DNA of 64,000 nucleotides from Akanthomyces muscarius (taxonomy: Eukaryota; Ascomycota; Sordariomycetes; Hypocreales; Cordycipitaceae). The DNA lies in assembly GCF_028009165.1 (NCBI RefSeq), contig NC_079242.1, positions 2,232,001 through 2,296,000 on the forward strand, read 5' to 3'. The notes below the pieces were generated by a model, which saw nothing but the letters and a program-made list of their open reading frames with translations, was not told the DNA's origin and searched no databases. The position numbers and the translations under genes are program-made. Below are positions 34,588 to 45,883 of this stretch, piece after piece (position 1 is the first letter of the stretch; every line of letters starts with the position of its first letter).

Positions 34588-35577
34588 TTAATGCAACCCA
34601 CCTCTGAAGACTCTCGAAGCCGCCAATGTCGAATCCTCACTGGCTATATACTACAGAATGGCGGAACTCGACCCCCCGTTCAGACGGATCGTGCTCACAT
34701 GTACTACCAGTAGGCAGCCCACACCACCACCTCGTGTGCACGCGCCGGGATGCGGAAACGGGGAAAAGAAACAATAAACTAAACCAAAAAAGAAACAAGA
34801 GGGAGGGGGGGAAAAGATCCAAAGATAGGCATGGAGTATCAGTTCCCCTTCAGCTGCGGTGCCTGAGTCCTGACCGGCGCCCCCCCTTCCCATTCTCGGC
34901 TCCTGCAGGTATTTAGGCGTGCACATTCCCGTCGGCGGCCAGAACCTGTCTCACCTCGTCTACTCCAACCTCGCGCTGCACCGCTTTCTACCTCGGGACA
35001 ACCTCTTGGTTTCTCCTCACAATCCTTTTTTTCACTTCTACCATCCTTCCTTTGGTATTCTTCTTACTTTCCAACCTTGTACTGAGCCGGTTCTCAGCCT
35101 TTATTCTTTCTTTATATATTATCACACTTATATACACCAGTCCTTTCCACCTTTGTCTCGCAGGACCCTTGTTTCATCAGAACCCTTCCTGCCTGCCTCT
35201 ACAATCGCCATTCCTCGTATCTTGGGCTGCTTCTGGCATTCACTCCTCCCCCCAGATACTTGGTCCTTCCTCGTCAAGGACTGTAGGGTTTCTTGGCAGT
35301 GATCTCATTTCGTGCTCACCCCGCCACTTGCTTGATCACTTACACACAACTTCTGGCCCATTCATCCTTTGTTGCTTGCTACTTATACGCATCAAGCCAC
35401 CACGCTCTTTGCTTCTTTGACAACATCGACACTTGCGAGCATCCTTCCTTCACAAAGAAAACTTGAAGCAGCTTTTCTATAACTGCTGGAGACAGGGCGT
35501 CCCCCACATTGCCAGTCATTTTACCGCACCAACCAACATTGCTTTACAAAAATCCACAACACAATTACACCACCATC

Positions 35578-36528
35578 ATGGTTCGCTCAACAATTCTCAC
35601 GACCCTCGCCGTCACGCTTCTCGGCCAGGTCGCCCAGGCCACCTACGGCATCGACACGGTCTACGATGCCTCCAACTTTTTTCAAGAATTCACCCACTTC
35701 AACCAGCCCGACCCGACCCAAGGCTTCGTCGAGTTTGTCGACCAGCCAACAGCCCAGGCTGCTGGCCTGAGTGGAATTCGCAACGGTTCCATCTACATGG
35801 GCGTCGACTCTACCACCCATAACCCTCCCAATGGCCGTCGTTCCATCCGCGTCGAATCCCAAAAGACCTTTACCAAAGGCCTCTTCATTGCCGACATTGC
35901 CCACATGCCTTCCAACACCTGCGGTGTCTGGCCTGCCTTTTGGATGTTTGGTCCCAACTGGCCGACCTCTGGCGAAATCGACATTATCGAGGGTGTCAAC
36001 ACGCAAACCAAAAACTCGATTACTCTCCACACGCAAAACAAATGCCAAATGTCTGGATTCGGAGCCATGGCCAACTCATTTGTCGTCGGCGACGAATGCA
36101 ACACCCAGGACGGCTGTGGCCAGCAGACCGGCGACAACCAAAACTACGGTGACGGTTTCAATGCTATTGGTGGCGGCGTCTATGCCATGGAGTGGACTGA
36201 CTGGCGCATTTCCGTCTGGTTCTTCCCCCGCTCCAAGATTCCCGCCGACATCATCAGCGGCAGCCCTCAGCCCCTCAGCTGGGGTAACCCAAGCGGCAGC
36301 TTCTCCTCTGGCCTGACCTGCGACATTGCGTCGGCCTTTAAGGACCACAAGATTGTATTCGACACGACCTTTTGCGGTGTCTGGGCCGGCAAAGTCTGGG
36401 ACTCCAACAGCGAGTGCTCGGCCCACGGCCCTTCCTGCAAGGACTACGTCGCTGCCAACCCGCAAGACTTTGCTGAAGCCTACTGGAACATCAACAGCCT
36501 CAAGGTTTACAAGGCTCAGTTTCTCTAG
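35578..36528 (+). CDS. Secreted GH16 endo-1,3(4)-beta-glucanase
   Basis: This intronless gene of 316 aa starts at ATG 35578 (MVRSTILTTLAVTLL) with a signal peptide to about A21. The GH16 active-site signature GEIDIIEG is at residues 132-139, with nucleophile E133, D135 and acid/base E138. Upstream is GVWPAFWMFGPNWP, a substrate-cleft stretch typical of the fungal laminarinase-like branch. Several cysteines (for example in TFCGVW and HGPSCKDY) suggest disulfides. There is no C-terminal hydrophobic tail or Ser/Thr linker, so it is probably a free secreted enzyme rather than a GPI-anchored Crh-type transglycosylase. Family knowledge: such enzymes hydrolyse beta-1,3/1,4 or 1,3 glucans for wall remodelling or nutrition. 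A long pyrimidine-rich leader and a stress-element cluster lie upstream. Confidence 0.95.
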   Translation: MVRSTILTTLAVTLLGQVAQATYGIDTVYDASNFFQEFTHFNQPDPTQGFVEFVDQPTAQAAGLSGIRNGSIYMGVDSTTHNPPNGRRSIRVESQKTFTKGLFIADIAHMPSNTCGVWPAFWMFGPNWPTSGEIDIIEGVNTQTKNSITLHTQNKCQMSGFGAMANSFVVGDECNTQDGCGQQTGDNQNYGDGFNAIGGGVYAMEWTDWRISVWFFPRSKIPADIISGSPQPLSWGNPSGSFSSGLTCDIASAFKDHKIVFDTTFCGVWAGKVWDSNSECSAHGPSCKDYVAANPQDFAEAYWNINSLKVYKAQFL

Positions 36529-37050
36529 GGGACCAAGAGCCTGATTCCCTTGATGGGCAATTCCAGGCACGAGGTATCGGACACTTGACTGCCCAACTTT
36601 CTGGAAAAGTGCGGCATTGGCTGAATATGCCTGGCGTTCTGGGGTACCTGACGAGCATGACGACGTTATGATTTTGAGCGATTCAAGTGTTTATATTTTC
36701 CTTCGTTTATACACTTTTTTGTATTTATTCACGATAGATTCTTGAGGTCGGAGCAATCGATATCAATGCATTTATGAACCACTCCAACTTGGCATGCCGT
36801 GACGTAGCCGTCCTGGCGCACCTGTGACATTCGTATCGGAACATGTGAAAATGAGCAAGTATAAAGATGGCAGCGTGCTTGGGGTATATAAGTTTTCAAT
36901 CTAGCCTGTTAAAGAGAGCAGCTTGATTGGGGTATATACTTTTTCAATCTAGTCCGTTGCCGTCTACGACATCAACGTAAATTCCATGTCTCATTAAGCA
37001 GCCGTTTGCTCTTTGCTCAATCTCGCGCAAAAAGTCTCTCCTTGCCCATT
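36529..37050. other. Convergent gap, GH16 / GPI protein, with a duplicated TATA-like segment
   Basis: This 522-bp gap lies between two 3' ends. It holds the imperfect 48-bp-period duplication at 36870-36958 and A/T-rich polyadenylation-like sequence near 36690-36730. No ORF is supported. Confidence 0.65.
36870..36958. repeat. Imperfect direct duplication, 41 bp, period 48
   Basis: Segments 36870-36910 and 36918-36958 share GCAGC..TG.TTGGGGTATATA..TTTTCAATCTAG..., about 35 of 41 positions. Each contains GGGGTATATA. They lie between convergent gene ends, so a promoter role is not expected for either annotated gene. Confidence 0.8.
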
Positions 37051-37599
37051 TTACAAGACGGCGACAAAGCCAGCAACGCCCGCCAGCGCGGCCGCCGTCC
37101 AAACAACAGCCAAGTGCTGCGCCGCGTTCCCCCCGACGGCGTTGCCCTTTTTGTCGTCGCCGCCCTTGCCCTTGCTGCCGCCGCTGACAAACTTTTCGTA
37201 CTGCTCGCTCCACGAGCTCATGTACGACGAGACGTACTTTTTGTCGTCCTTGGGCATGTTCTTGTCGTACCACGCCGCCGAGGTGATGTCGTCCCAGGAC
37301 CAGGTCGACAGCGCGAGCGACGGGACGACCTTTTCGGAATCCGACGCCCTGGCGGCCGCGGACCACATGTGGCCGGCGACGGCGGTGTACTGCTTGTCGT
37401 TGTAGAAGCTCTTCTCGACCGAGTAGAGGGCGGACGCGAGCGAGGTGTACTGCTTGCCCGAGACGGAGGAGGGCAGCGCGGTGATGGTGGCGAGGACGGC
37501 CGAGGCGGGGACCGAGTCGGGGATCTGGGTGTCGCCGCGGTTGCCGCCCGCGCAGAGGGCGGGCGTGATGAGGAAGGGGAGGGTGAAGGAGAGCTTCAT
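37051..37599 (-). CDS. Small putative GPI-anchored surface protein
   Basis: A single-exon gene of 182 aa. An N-terminal signal peptide (MKLSFTLPFLITPALCA, to about residue 17) is followed by a ~135-residue helical, Ala/Ser/Lys-rich domain. That domain has no further cysteines and several Trp residues (AAAWYD-type SAAWYDKN, STWSWDD). A Gly/Lys/Asp-rich linker (GGSKGKGGDDKKG, about 140-152) leads to small residues N153-N158 as omega-site candidates, then a hydrophobic tail (AVVWTAAALAGVAGFVAVL) ending at the C-terminus. This is the classical GPI layout. An RGD tripeptide lies at 21-23, just after the predicted signal cleavage. I do not recognise the family; lineage-specific wall or adhesion proteins often look like this. 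A 14-bp minisatellite sits 57-101 bp upstream of the ATG. Confidence 0.8.
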   Translation of the reverse strand: MKLSFTLPFLITPALCAGGNRGDTQIPDSVPASAVLATITALPSSVSGKQYTSLASALYSVEKSFYNDKQYTAVAGHMWSAAARASDSEKVVPSLALSTWSWDDITSAAWYDKNMPKDDKKYVSSYMSSWSEQYEKFVSGGSKGKGGDDKKGNAVGGNAAQHLAVVWTAAALAGVAGFVAVL

Positions 37600-37655
37600 G
37601 GTGAGGTTGGTTTTTGTTTGGTGTGTGAGTGTAGGTGTGGGTGTGAGTGAGGGTG

Positions 37656-37700
37656 TTGGTTGTGGGTAGTTGGTTATGGGTAGTTGGTTATGGGTAGTTG
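37656..37700. repeat. 14-bp minisatellite in GPI-protein promoter
   Basis: The unit TAGTTGGTTATGGG occurs at 37667-37680 and 37681-37694, with partial units on both sides. Read on the gene strand it is CCCATAACCAACTA. The whole 37605-37700 stretch is strongly G/T-rich on the plus strand. Confidence 0.85.
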
Positions 37701-38024
37701 TAAATGCGGTTGATGATTCAGTCTTGGAACGAAGATGACATGTACAGTAGGTAAAAAATGAGAGAAGAAAGGGGAGGAATCAAGGATATCTTTCCGACCC
37801 TTGGGGAGCTGGTCGGGCTTATATCTTGCGAGGAGTGGGCAGGCAGGGTATCGGGCTCGTTTGTGCCATGGTCAACTCCTCATCACTTTTCCCCATCATT
37901 TGCCGCATGTCAATGCCAAACCCGGCTTTACCAGGCAGCACACCCTTTTCCTCTCCACAGCAGCCTTTCCTACTTGGCTCAACTATCGGACGCGCCTTTC
38001 CCAGCCTTGTTGCCAACCTGCGCA

Positions 38025-38034
38025 GGGGGGGGGG
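38025..38034 (+). repeat. Run of ten G
   Basis: A 10-base homopolymer run lies in non-coding DNA and may be a sequencing-length artefact site. Confidence 0.8.
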
Positions 38035-38498
38035 AACCAGCCCTATTGATGGCCTAATTAGGCAGAAAAGCCCGGGCCAACCTGGGGGATTGGCGCAGGG
38101 TGATTGGCCTGCCTGCCTGCTGTGGGGAGGGAAAGGAAGGGAAAAATAAAAGGCAAACCTGGTCAAGAACCAAACACCATGGCGCGGACCGCACCATACC
38201 GGCGGCCCGAGGGTTTTGGGAGTGGAAGGGGGGGTTATGACATGCGAGATGGGCGATCGAGCAGGTTCGTTGGATCTGAACTTTGCGAGGAAAAGATCTG
38301 CACCCAAGAAGAGGAAAAAACGTGTTTTTTTTTCTTCCTGAGATGGCCCCAGACAGATTTGTCAAAGCACTGAGCTTCTGGCACAAAACAAAAAAAAAAG
38401 AATACATTTTGCGAACCATTTATTGCAATAGAAGCAGGCTGCGACCTAACCTCCACTCCGACAAGGCTGGCCGCAACACACGCCCAGGCAACGACAGG

Positions 38499-38523
38499 CT
38501 AGGTAGGTAGGTAGGTAGGTAGG
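38499..38523 (+). repeat. (TAGG)n microsatellite
   Basis: Five to six TAGG units, the complement of the CCTA tracts seen elsewhere between genes in this window. Confidence 0.9.
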
Positions 38524-38919
38524 GTGGCTCATGGAACCCGCCGCCAACACGACCAGGCTCGGGATCAAGTAAATAGCACTGAAACCTCGGCAAGTTTTTT
38601 ATTCTCTCATCTTAGCGTCGGGCACTTGTGTGCATGCAATGATTTACATTACGTACATTGATTGGAATCTAGCGTCGGTGGTTCGACTCAACAAAGTCCG
38701 TAGACAAACTCACATACTGGTAAACGAAATCCAAGAAATTTTCAAAGCGAAAAAGGCCCGACACGCAAAGATTCGCTGCTTATCCTTTTGAAGAAAAAAA
38801 TTACTTCATTGTATTCTCAAATGCTTTGTACATGTAAAAAAAAACAAGAACCTTGTACTCCCATTCCCATCATGCAAAACAGTAAAAGGAAAATCATGGT
38901 ATCTAGCACATACACATCA

Positions 38920-41900
38920 TCATACGTGCTTCCGCCGTCTCTTCGTCTCCGCCGTCCACGCATCCTCAAACAGCGTGTCCTTTTGCCCCACGTCCGCCGC
39001 CGCGATGCCCAGCCGGCGGACGACCTGGAACGCGCCGGTGCCGACGGCCATGCCCTGGCCCATGATGATGCCCTCGCTGACGCCCTCAATCTTGTCCGTC
39101 TTCATGCCCGCGGCCGCCTCGAACAGGTGGTCCGGCGTCTTCTCAAACGACGCGAGGTGCAGCACGCTGTCGCGCATCTTGGACAGGCCGAAGCGCGTGA
39201 TGCCCAGGATCTCGCCCTTGAACGTCATGGCGTCGGCCAGCAGCTGCATGTGGCGGTGGTCAATCTCCATGAACTTCATCACCTGCTCAATCTCAAACGC
39301 AATCGTCGTCCGCGCCGCCTCGATGCCCAGCACGTCGTTGCACTCCATGACGCTGTTGGTGCGCACCTGGGTCCCGATGACGCCCTCGGTCGTCATGCAC
39401 GCCTGGAACCCGTAGCCCTCGACCAGCACCCGGTTGGTGCTGTCCTCGCACGTCTCGATCAGCGCTCGCGCGGCGTCGGGGTAGCCAGAGATCGGCAGCG
39501 CGGGCAGCATGCGGCGGAGGGCGTTGGCACGCAGCAGCATGTCGCTGGTGTCCTCTGTGCCTTTGCTGCGGGTCGTGCGCTTCGCCGCGACACTCAGGTT
39601 GTCGCGCACGCGGATGGAGATGCGGTCGCCGATGATGGCCACGTCGGTGGCCTGAATCTTCATCTTGCGGTCTTTGCAGATGGACTGCGCAATGTCGTGA
39701 ATGTCGACGCCCAGATGCATGTCCGCCAGCGCCTGTCGGTCCACTTGCACCACCACGTTGCCTTCGTCAGGCCGCCACTCGTCCTCAATGTAGTGCAGCA
39801 CATCCTGCAAAAAGATCTTTTCAATTCGTGCCTTGACAACCTTGGCAGCCTCAATCTGCCGGTTGTTCATCAGGGGGCAGGTAATGACAGGTGTGCTGAT
39901 GACCTTGGATGCGTTGATAATTTCCTTGATACGAGGCACACCCTGTGTGATACTCATACCAGCGACACCAGCAAAATGGAAAGTCTTTAGGGTCATCTGG
40001 GTACCTGGTTCACCGATGGACTGCGCACCGACCGCACCGACCGCATGGCCAGGTTCAACCTGTGCCTTCTTGTACTTGTGTAGACACAGCTTGATAAAGA
40101 GTCGCAACGTTGTGGCTGTAATTTTGGCTGTGCGATCGGCATGATCTTGTGCTATGCTTCGCGTCTTTTCGCTACCGGCAAGGCCTGCCAGAGCGCGGAC
40201 CCTCTCCAGCTTGTTGGTCAAGCCGCCGACAAAGTCCTCCACCTCGGTGATAAACTTTCTAGCTCCTTCGTGTTCATCGACTGCATAGTCGCTGACATCT
40301 TCGTAGTCGAGGTCCTCGCCGTGCAAGAGACCCTTGCGGGGGAATCGTTTCCGTTCGCCGACCAGCATGTTGGCACACAGCTCGCGCGCCTCATTCGGAG
40401 TGAGCGCCGTCTCCTCATTGTCCCAAGTAGTGTTCTCGGCGTGGCGCCAGGTGCGAACGAATTGCACTGGAGCACCAGAGCCCTCCATGTCCACAGGGTC
40501 AAGCCGATCACCACCAAACTGGAACTGAACAACTGTGCCGCCAGACGTGCGAACTGTATCGTCGTATTGCGTGGAAAGATCCTCCAGAGACTTCATCAAT
40601 CGGCGCGACATGTAACCGGTTTCGGCAGTCTTGACCGCAGTATCAACCAGACCTTCACGACCAGAAATGGCGTGAAACAGAAACTCTGTGGGGTAAAGAC
40701 CGGTGTAGAAACTGTTCTTGACGAAACCCTTGGACGGGGGCTGTCGGGCATTCTTGAAGAAATGCGGCAGACTGCGATCCTGGAAACCATCGGGAACTCG
40801 CTGACCACCGATAATTTGCTGACCGACCAGAGCCACCATCTGGGCAACGTTAATATCTGAGCCTTTGGAGCCAGACTTGGCCATGATGAGCGGAGCATTG
40901 TTGCGACTCAGTGTGTCGATACAGTAGTCACCAGCCTGTTGTCTGACCTTGGACAGGATACCAGAGATGGAGTTTTCTAGTGTCTGTTCCAAGTTACAGC
41001 CGGGTGACTTTTCGAGGTTTCCAGCCTTGAAACTTTCAATGAGATCGTCGCTCTGTTTGTACGCAATCGACACGAGACGCTCCGTCTCTGCGGTAAGGCT
41101 TGCAGTGGGGCAGACGTCGCCGACACCGATAGAGAACCCTCGGTTTGTGAGAGTTCTGGCGCACAGTCGGGCCAGGCGATTCATGGCAGTCGCGGCGTGG
41201 TCGGCTCCGAAATCACGCATCATGACATAAAAGACGGAATCCTTCTTTCCGGTTCCGACTGTCGCCTTGTCCATGACACCGCACATGACTTCAGAGTTGC
41301 GGACGACGAGCCAGCCATCGTTGGGGTCCATGTCGGGTATATTCTTGGACTTTCCAGAGAACGTTTTGCACTTGGACTCGAAATTAATTCTGATATCGCA
41401 TTCCTTGTTTGGTCGCATCATGACATTGAAGAGCTGCTTTCCGGTCCACAGCGCGACAGGAGCAATAATGGTAGGAGGGGGGAGATCAAGGCGTGTTTGG
41501 CTGTCCAGCATATGCATGCACATATATGTAAAGGTCTTGCGATCGAAGAATCTGTCTTTACTGCTGAGCAGAAAGGCAGCTGTGATGAAATCCTGTGTAG
41601 CTCCGATAATAGGGGCGCCATCCTTGGGGGTTGTGAGATTGTGTCTGACACCCATCAGAGTAATAGCCTCAGTGCGAGCTTCTTCTGTCTGCGGGACGTG
41701 AAGGTTCATTTCGTCACCGTCGAAATCGGCGTTGTAAGGGTTGCACACACATTCGTTGAGTCTGAACGTTCTCCAAGGGCGAACCTTGACAAGATGGCTC
41801 ATGATACTGAGCTTGTGTAGTGAGGGCTGACGGTTGAAGAGTACAATGTCGCCGTCTTCAATGTGACGCTCGACAACATCGCCGATACGCAAATCTCGAG

Positions 41901-43308
41901 CAACCATATTTCTATTACCAAACTTGAGATTGATCTTGTAGCCGCCTTCGTCCATCTTGATGACGCTCTGTGCTCCTGGCCAGACATCCGGACCATTCTT
42001 GACGCATTGTCGGAGCTTGGCCATGTTTTGGCGTTGGGCTCTTTCGGGGTATGTAAGGTTCTTGGCGACAAGCTGGGGAATGGCGACCTCATCGATACCC
42101 AGGTTAGGGTCGGGAGAAATGACAGTTCGACCAGAAAAGTCGACGCGTTTACCAGACAGGTTACCACGGAATCGACCCTGTTTACCCTTGAGACGCTGGC
42201 AGAATCCTCGCATAGCTTTGCCGAACCCAGGTTGCTGCAGGCCAGGGACATCACTGTTGACGTACATGGCAATTTGAGTCTGCAGATACTCCCATTGCTC
42301 CATGATTGTCTGAATGGCAGATCCCTTTTGCAGCGCCGATCGAATCATGCCACTGACCCAGACGATATCGGCGAGTTTTGTGGTGATGTCGTCTTCGTTA
42401 CTGGCATTGTCTTGTGCGACGGATGGTCTGATACAGACGGGCGGCGCAGGCAGAAACTGCCATATGAACATTTCCGGCCGGCCCTCGGTGGCGTTGAGAC
42501 CGAGCAGCTCGCAGTCGGTAGCAGTAATCAGCTTGAAGAGGTTCAGGACCCGCAGAGGATTGAGATCCTCCATGGCCTTGCGGAGATGCTTTTCGAGTTC
42601 TGGATTCTCGCGCTTCGCCTGGGTAAAAGACGTATCGAAGAGAACCTTGCTCTCGGGGGGGACCTTTTTGATGGCCGTGGACTTGTTGTACGAGGAGAAC
42701 TTGTCGTGAACCAGCTTCAGGACGCCAAACTTGCGAATCTGTCCGTTGACAGAGCCGCAGTACGGGCAGTTTTTAGTTTTTCTGCATTGTTCATTGATTT
42801 TTTTGCAAATCTGTGTGCGTCGCAAATTGTCGATGAACGGCCGGCGGAGCTCCGAGAGGAACTGCCGGCGATGCGGCTCCTCGAGCAGGACACGACCGCA
42901 GTCTTTGCAAATCTCTTGCAGGATGGAGATGATGAAGCGCAGGTAGCCCACGTGGAAGACGGGCAGCGGAAGCCTGACGTATCCAAAGTGGCCGTTGCAG
43001 TTTTGCAGGGTTTCGTTGCAAGTGGCGCATTTGCCCGTCTTGCTCGAGGTGCCGAGCTGGTAATCGAGGGGTCCATTCTGGTAGGGAGCACGGTTATTTT
43101 CAATGTCGTAGAGCAGTCGGTTCGAGATTTCGGTCACGGCCTGGTTGGAGATGTCCTGGTTGGACCTGGGGAGCAGTCAGCAAGCGAGGCAGGGGAGGGG
43201 TGATGGGAAGGCTGCGCCATACTGGATGCCAAACTTGATGCCGCGAAAGCGCTTGGGCACCTTGTCAACAAGCTGCTGCTTGACACCGGCATCGTGAACG
43301 TGGGCCAT
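38920..43308 (-). CDS. RPC1: RNA polymerase III largest subunit (RPC160)
   Basis: There are two exons: 43223-43308 (86 bp) and 38920-43165, with a 57-bp intron on the minus strand. The product is 1443 aa, close to yeast Rpc160 (1460). Exon 1 encodes MAHVHDAGVKQQLVDKVPK, and the join gives FGIQSNQDISNQAV. The N-terminal zinc site uses C75, C78, C85 and H88 (CATC...CNGH). A second Cys cluster lies in CKDCGR and CRKTKNCPYCG. The catalytic loop NADFDGDE is at residues 507-514 with D509, D511 and D513 as Mg ligands. The bridge helix/trigger loop region appears as QMTLKTFHFAGVAGMSITQGVPRI. Family knowledge: this subunit forms half of the active centre that makes tRNA, 5S and U6 RNA. No CTD heptad repeats are present, as expected for Pol III. 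Confidence 0.98.
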
Positions 43309-44919
43309 GCCGCCGAGAGGAGCGAGCAGCAGTTCCGGGGTCTATCCCATGCGGCGCCTAACGTGCGCGATAGTGCCAAAGGTGCAATGCACGATGAATT
43401 GCTGGCTTTTGAAAATGGTCGTCGCAAAAAGTGAAGATCCAGAAAATTTGCGAGCTTGCGGCCGACTGTCAGTGGAGTCATAGGTCGTACCCCACCATTC
43501 TAGGATGCTGCCCGCCGCCCGCCGCCCGCCCGCCGTTGGCATGCTGCATCCAATCAATGTAGGTGTACCGGAAACAAGTCGCTGATGACCAGAGCAATTG
43601 ATGAGATGTTGGAAAAACAAACGCGCAAAAGGACTGTGTCAAACACGAGCATTGACTTTGTTCAACACTTTGGTCGTTGCATTTTCGACAAGATTTAGTC
43701 GGTGCCGCAAGTTCGCGGACCAATTGGCCCGTTGCGTCCCCCACCATGTCCCACGAAGTCATGTATGTAATTAGACTCGCAGTATTCCGTACTCGCAAAA
43801 TGGTGATAAAAATCGGCAAAATGATTCGGGATTAAACTATGTTCGTACCTATTCAAAGGCAACAAATGTAGTTCTTTGTGAAATCTTAATCCGCACCACA
43901 CCCAGATAGTGCGACTTGGAATGGCACATGGCCAACAACAAGACAATTGGCAAAATGCGACGAGCGAGGTATATTTTGATAGAAGATGACGCAAGACAGA
44001 CAAGGCAGATGCACCGATCACTTCCTGCATTGCCTTGAGTGTCGGTGTTGCTGCCTTCGCGGGCCGTAATACCCTGCACCGCTGGTACCATCTGTCGTGC
44101 TGCCGATAGCGAACTTCGCGATCCGGTCGCTCTAACAAATCGTTCATAGCTGCAGGTCGACGATTTCGAAGTGAAGTTCATCATCCCCGGTGCCTCTGCC
44201 CGAGGTAACCAGCGTGCGGAGCTTCTGGTGATGATCCGGCATAGGTGGCCCGTCTAGCCGTGATCTGGGTGCGCCAATCTCAGATGAACTGCCCGAGGCC
44301 AACGCCAATGGGTTGGGTACACTTCCGCTGTCCAACACTTCCCATCAACTTTTCCCCTTTCGCAAAAACAGCACATCGGAAAGAACATGTTGAGCGGCTA
44401 CACTTTTCAACACAGTTCCGACCGAACCCCCTTTTGCCGTGTCCCACGCTACAACAAAAACCCAACAATGCCGAGATCCAAATGCTGAGGACCTCCGGAA
44501 CGCCCTCTGACGGGCCGGAGTAACTCGCCAGGCACAAACATGACCGCAATCTGGCTTTGCAGCCCGTCTCCGTCCAATGGCCGGGCGCCGCGCCAGCCAG
44601 GTGCGCGACGCCACGCACATCGTTGGGTTGGGGAGGGACGGAGCCGCTAATTTGGAATAAATACAGTCCGCCGGGGGGCTCACCATCAGCACCTCGGTGG
44701 GGAGCTTTGTCGTCATAGCCAACCGCCCACCACCCCTTCGGCTTTGCTCGATACCGTGCTCGTCATGTAAATAATGTATAAGAGCTAGCTTCGGCTCCGT
44801 CGCATTTGTTTTTCCCGTGCCCGTCATCTAGTAGTTCTGCCTCTCTGCCCATTCAATCAAATCCCTGCACCTTGATACCCGACTTTGTTTTCGTCCTAAA
44901 AACCTACGACACCGTCACA
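43309..44919. other. 1.6-kb divergent region, Pol III subunit / MAPEG
   Basis: It holds the promoters of two divergent genes. ORFs of 90-160 codons on both strands (for example 44345-44827 minus) have random composition and overlap the MAPEG leader. No gene is supported. Confidence 0.6.
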
Positions 44920-45597
44920 ATGGCTTCCTTCTTCGGTCTAGACCTCACCAAGAACCTCTCCTACTACACGGTAACCCCTCTCCTTCTCAGGTACTCCGGA
45001 GCTCAAGCGCCAGATCCCAATTGGCGCGCGAACGAGACTCGCTTTGGACTGCCTCTCCAACTTGGAGCTTCCGCCACTGACATGCCCAGGTTCCCGTGGC
45101 CTTGGCCGCCGCCATGCTCCCTCACGTCGTCGCCGTCACCGGTTCCAAGGGCGTCTTTGACAACGCCAATCCCCGCACCCTGAAGGAGAATCTCGAAAAG
45201 ACCGATGCCCTCGACAAGGAGGTATGCCGTCCCAACTGAGAAGCAGTTGCGTTGCGAGCAATTGTTCCTCTCCCCCTTCATGTTCCTTTTTCCCAACTAA
45301 CAATTCATCAAGACCAAGCAGCGCATCGCCCGCGCCAAGGCCGCTTCCGACAATGGCTTCGAGACCATCGGCCTCTACGCCGCCGCCGTCGTCGCCGCCA
45401 ACGTCACCGGTGTCGACACCGCTCTCCTGAACCGTCTGACCATTGGCTACGTCGTCAGCCGCTTCGCCTTCGTCTTCGTCTACGTCCAGCTCGGCTCCAA
45501 CCGCAAGACCGCGCCCGTCCGCAGCCTCACCTGGATGGCCGGCATCGCTTCCATCGTCACGCTCTTCATCAAGGCCGGCAACAAGGTCGCCATCTAA
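44920..45597 (+). CDS. MAPEG-family membrane protein (glutathione S-transferase-like)
   Basis: Exons 44920-44970, 45090-45221 and 45313-45597 (introns 119 and 91 bp) encode 155 aa, the normal MAPEG size. Joins: SYYT|VPVALAAAMLPH and LDKE|TKQRIARAKAA, both phase 0. There are four hydrophobic segments, at about residues 18-33, 82-100, 105-122 and 132-150. The family motif is conserved as RAKAASDNGFE (R...N..E), the glutathione-interacting arginine/asparagine/glutamate set. Family knowledge: MAPEG proteins are ER or mitochondrial outer-membrane trimers with glutathione transferase or peroxidase activity. Which of these applies cannot be told from sequence. It is divergent from the Pol III gene and convergent with the SUT transporter (286 bp between stops). 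Confidence 0.92.
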
Positions 45598-45883
45598 ATC
45601 GTTGAATAGGGCCATGTACACCACGCATGCTTAATGAAAAACCAATAATTTCCAATAATACTACGGGCCGAGGAACGTTGATGGTAATGGGAATGAGAAC
45701 GGGCAATCCGTGTATGTTTTGTCATATGCAAATCTTTATATAAACCAATAAATTGCACCAATGAAAAGGGAAGAAAGAATCATGACAAAATCGCTTGATG
45801 AAGGGACGAGTTGGCCGAAACGCCAGAAGGAAACAGTGCTCGGATCGAGAAGTGAGAGGTGTCACAATAGCCATGAGTCCGCC

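Larger units (their letters stand above)
31615..35577. other. 4-kb intergenic region upstream of GH16 glucanase
   Basis: No supported gene was found. It contains the MNN10 3' flank, a GAA tract (34084-34108), a dense AGGGG/CCCCT cluster (34137-34386), a 24-base A run (34564-34587) and a long pyrimidine-rich zone (34980-35570), probably promoter and leader of the glucanase. ORFs such as 33484-33798 and 34116-34591 have random composition. Confidence 0.65.
37600..38919. other. 1.3-kb intergenic region
   Basis: It contains the promoter of the GPI protein with a GT-rich minisatellite (37656-37700), a run of ten G (38025-38034) and a (TAGG)n tract (38499-38523). It ends at the 3' flank of the Pol III gene. 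Two runs (A at 38391-38400, T at 38325-38332) are simple sequence. No gene is seen. Confidence 0.65.

Noticed and set aside
38680..38689. B-box-like word GGTTCGACTC
   Set aside because: The flanking five-base stems do not pair, and no A-box or acceptor stem lies upstream. A chance match.
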